This document shows positions 63,092 to 64,000 of a DNA stretch of 64,000 nucleotides, one piece after another. How positions within the stretch are numbered: position 1 is the stretch's first letter; each line of letters begins with the position of its first letter. Position numbers and translations under genes: made by a program. The notes under the pieces were generated by a model. That model worked only from the letters and a program-made list of their open reading frames with translations. It did no database searches and was not told where the DNA came from. The stretch comes from Synergistaceae bacterium (lineage in GTDB: Bacteria; Synergistota; Synergistia; Synergistales; Aminobacteriaceae), in contig WRHH01000009.1 in NCBI GenBank assembly GCA_009783355.1, positions 1 through 64,000 of the forward strand, in the 5' to 3' direction.

Positions 63092-63910
63092 ATGAAAATT
63101 AGCAGAATTATTGTTTTAGCGGCTGTGTTTTTGATTTGCAGTTTAGGCGTGGCGTTTGCGTCGGACCCGGACTCGGTAGTAGTGGAAAAGGAAAGAGGGC
63201 TCATTGATTGGTCGGAGAATTATATCGAAGCAACGGGCATGGCGGTTGCTCCAAAAAACACGCAGGGAGCTCAGGCAAGAGCATTAGCGAGGAGAGGCGC
63301 CATAGTTGACTTGCAAAGGAATCTTCTTGAGTTTACGAACGGAGTACAAATTGACGCAAGGACAGTTATGGATGACTTCATGGCTGAGGACAGGGTGCGT
63401 TCCGAAGTGCACGGCTTAATTAAGGGCGTCGAGCTTCTTAAGGGCGAGTGGGACGGAGAAGCTTATACCGTAACGGGCAGAATAAAGCTTGCTCAGCTGC
63501 GCGTAATAGTAGCTCCGAGCATCCCTCGGGATAAAACTATTATTGAGATTGAAAAGAAAGAGCCTGCCCCTAAAAAATCGAAGCATACGGGGTTGATAAT
63601 AGACGTGAGGCATCTGCCCCTTGTCCCCGCGATGACGTTCAGGGTGTTCGATGAAGGCGGAAGGGCGGTTTACGGAATGGAGTTCGTCGATGAGGACGCA
63701 TTCTTACAGTCCGGCATATGCTCATACTATAACAACATTAATTATGCCAAGGGAGAGATACACGTTGCTCCGAGCCCGATTTCCACGAAGGCAATAAGGC
63801 TCTCGACCGGTAATGTCGATATAGTTATTCCGAATTCTGCAGCTTCGCAGGTTCGCGGGAGCTCTTACGATTTCCGTAGAGATTGCAAAGTAATAATAAT
63901 AGTTAAGTAG
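63092..63910 (+). CDS. Secreted LPP20/FlgT-like protein
   Basis: 272 residues from the ATG at 63092 (AGAGGAGAG upstream; an ATG 27 nt earlier in frame overlaps that site). Signal peptide MKISRIIVLAAVFLICSLGVAFAS. ENYIEATGMAVAPKNTQGAQARALARRGAIVDLQRNLLE is the core of LPP20-type domains, also found in the flagellar protein FlgT. VHGLIKGVELLKGEWDGEAYTVTGRI follows. The C-terminal ~90 residues form a second unit (GLIIDVRHLPLVPAMTFRVFDEGGRAVYG). Role unknown; a flagellar or envelope lipoprotein-like function is possible. No lipobox is evident. Confidence 0.65.
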   Translation: MKISRIIVLAAVFLICSLGVAFASDPDSVVVEKERGLIDWSENYIEATGMAVAPKNTQGAQARALARRGAIVDLQRNLLEFTNGVQIDARTVMDDFMAEDRVRSEVHGLIKGVELLKGEWDGEAYTVTGRIKLAQLRVIVAPSIPRDKTIIEIEKKEPAPKKSKHTGLIIDVRHLPLVPAMTFRVFDEGGRAVYGMEFVDEDAFLQSGICSYYNNINYAKGEIHVAPSPISTKAIRLSTGNVDIVIPNSAASQVRGSSYDFRRDCKVIIIVK

Positions 63911-63931
63911 CGGAAACGGCAGGCTATATTC

Positions 63932-64000
63932 ATGAAAAAGGCTAAAAGACATATCCTGTCGTTTATAGTCCTGCTTTTAATTATAAGCCTCCCGGGAGTC
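63932..64000 (+). CDS. Start of an exported protein (truncated by window end)
   Basis: MKKAKRHILSFIVLLLIISLPGV is a typical signal peptide beginning 21 bp after the preceding stop on the same strand. Only 23 codons are visible, so the product cannot be named. Likely same operon as the LPP20-like gene. Confidence 0.55.
   Translation, partial: MKKAKRHILSFIVLLLIISLPGV

Overview
The window looks like a chromosomal segment of a Synergistota (Synergistetes) bacterium: a flagellated, diderm, amino-acid-fermenting anaerobe. Four things point there. Three secreted proteins end in a short C-terminal tail of the Synerg-CTERM kind (Gly/Ser-rich stretch, invariant Cys, hydrophobic helix, basic end). Two outer-membrane proteins pair an N-terminal SLH domain with a beta-barrel. 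Flagellar P- and L-ring genes imply an outer membrane. Histidine degradation genes sit beside a LysW-type amino-group-carrier biosynthesis cluster. The assignment rests on my reading of families, not on a database search.

Layout. 0-1.3 kb: a group II intron reverse-transcriptase scrap fused in frame to an ankyrin repeat, dispersed repeats, and a yefM-yoeB toxin-antitoxin pair with a TGTACA-centred operator. 1.3-4.8 kb: a three-gene cluster (zinc ribbon, polytopic membrane protein, glutathionylspermidine-synthase-like ATP-grasp) carrying a small MITE-like element. 5-10.1 kb: flgF-flgG-flgA-flgH-flgI-flgJ behind a sigma-28-like promoter. 10.1-13.3 kb: a large GLUG/Ig-like exoprotein. 13.4-17 kb: a response regulator and a hybrid histidine kinase. 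17-21.7 kb: a degenerate CobB/CobQ-like protein, coaX, a dus gene with repeat-derived N-terminus, and hndA-hndB without their partners.

21.8-31.2 kb is an accessory (defence-like) island. It holds a TIR-STAND-TPR protein with thirteen 126-bp repeat units in perfect phase, a DUF4143 ATPase with a BECR-fold nuclease-like gene and a cloverleaf-like 79-nt element, a hicB killed by an amber codon, relics of a second hicB and a second DUF4143 gene flanking an unknown 562-codon gene, holA, and a restriction-enzyme-like scrap.

31.5-50 kb is mostly housekeeping: leuS, a chemoreceptor, two SLH porins around an ATPase-nuclease, pgk-tpiA, a metallophosphoesterase, tilS, hpt and ftsH. 50-54.5 kb carries a subtilase and an RCC1-repeat protein, both with Synerg-CTERM tails. 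54.6-60.6 kb has hutI-hutH divergent from lysZ-lysJ-lysK. 61.3-62.9 kb is a uracil permease preceded by a 33-codon leader peptide, a pause-type hairpin, a U-rich tract and a terminator, an arrangement like the E. coli pyrBI attenuator. The window ends in an LPP20/FlgT-like secreted protein and the start of another exported protein.

Intergenic DNA is unusually rich in short dispersed modules: arrays of 7-bp units often followed by GACAAA-type hexamers, small palindromes, and mosaic repeats. Some have become part of genes (both ends of dus, the ends of lysK, the permease and a membrane protein) or of promoters (the -35 of pgk). No rRNA, tRNA or CRISPR array was seen.
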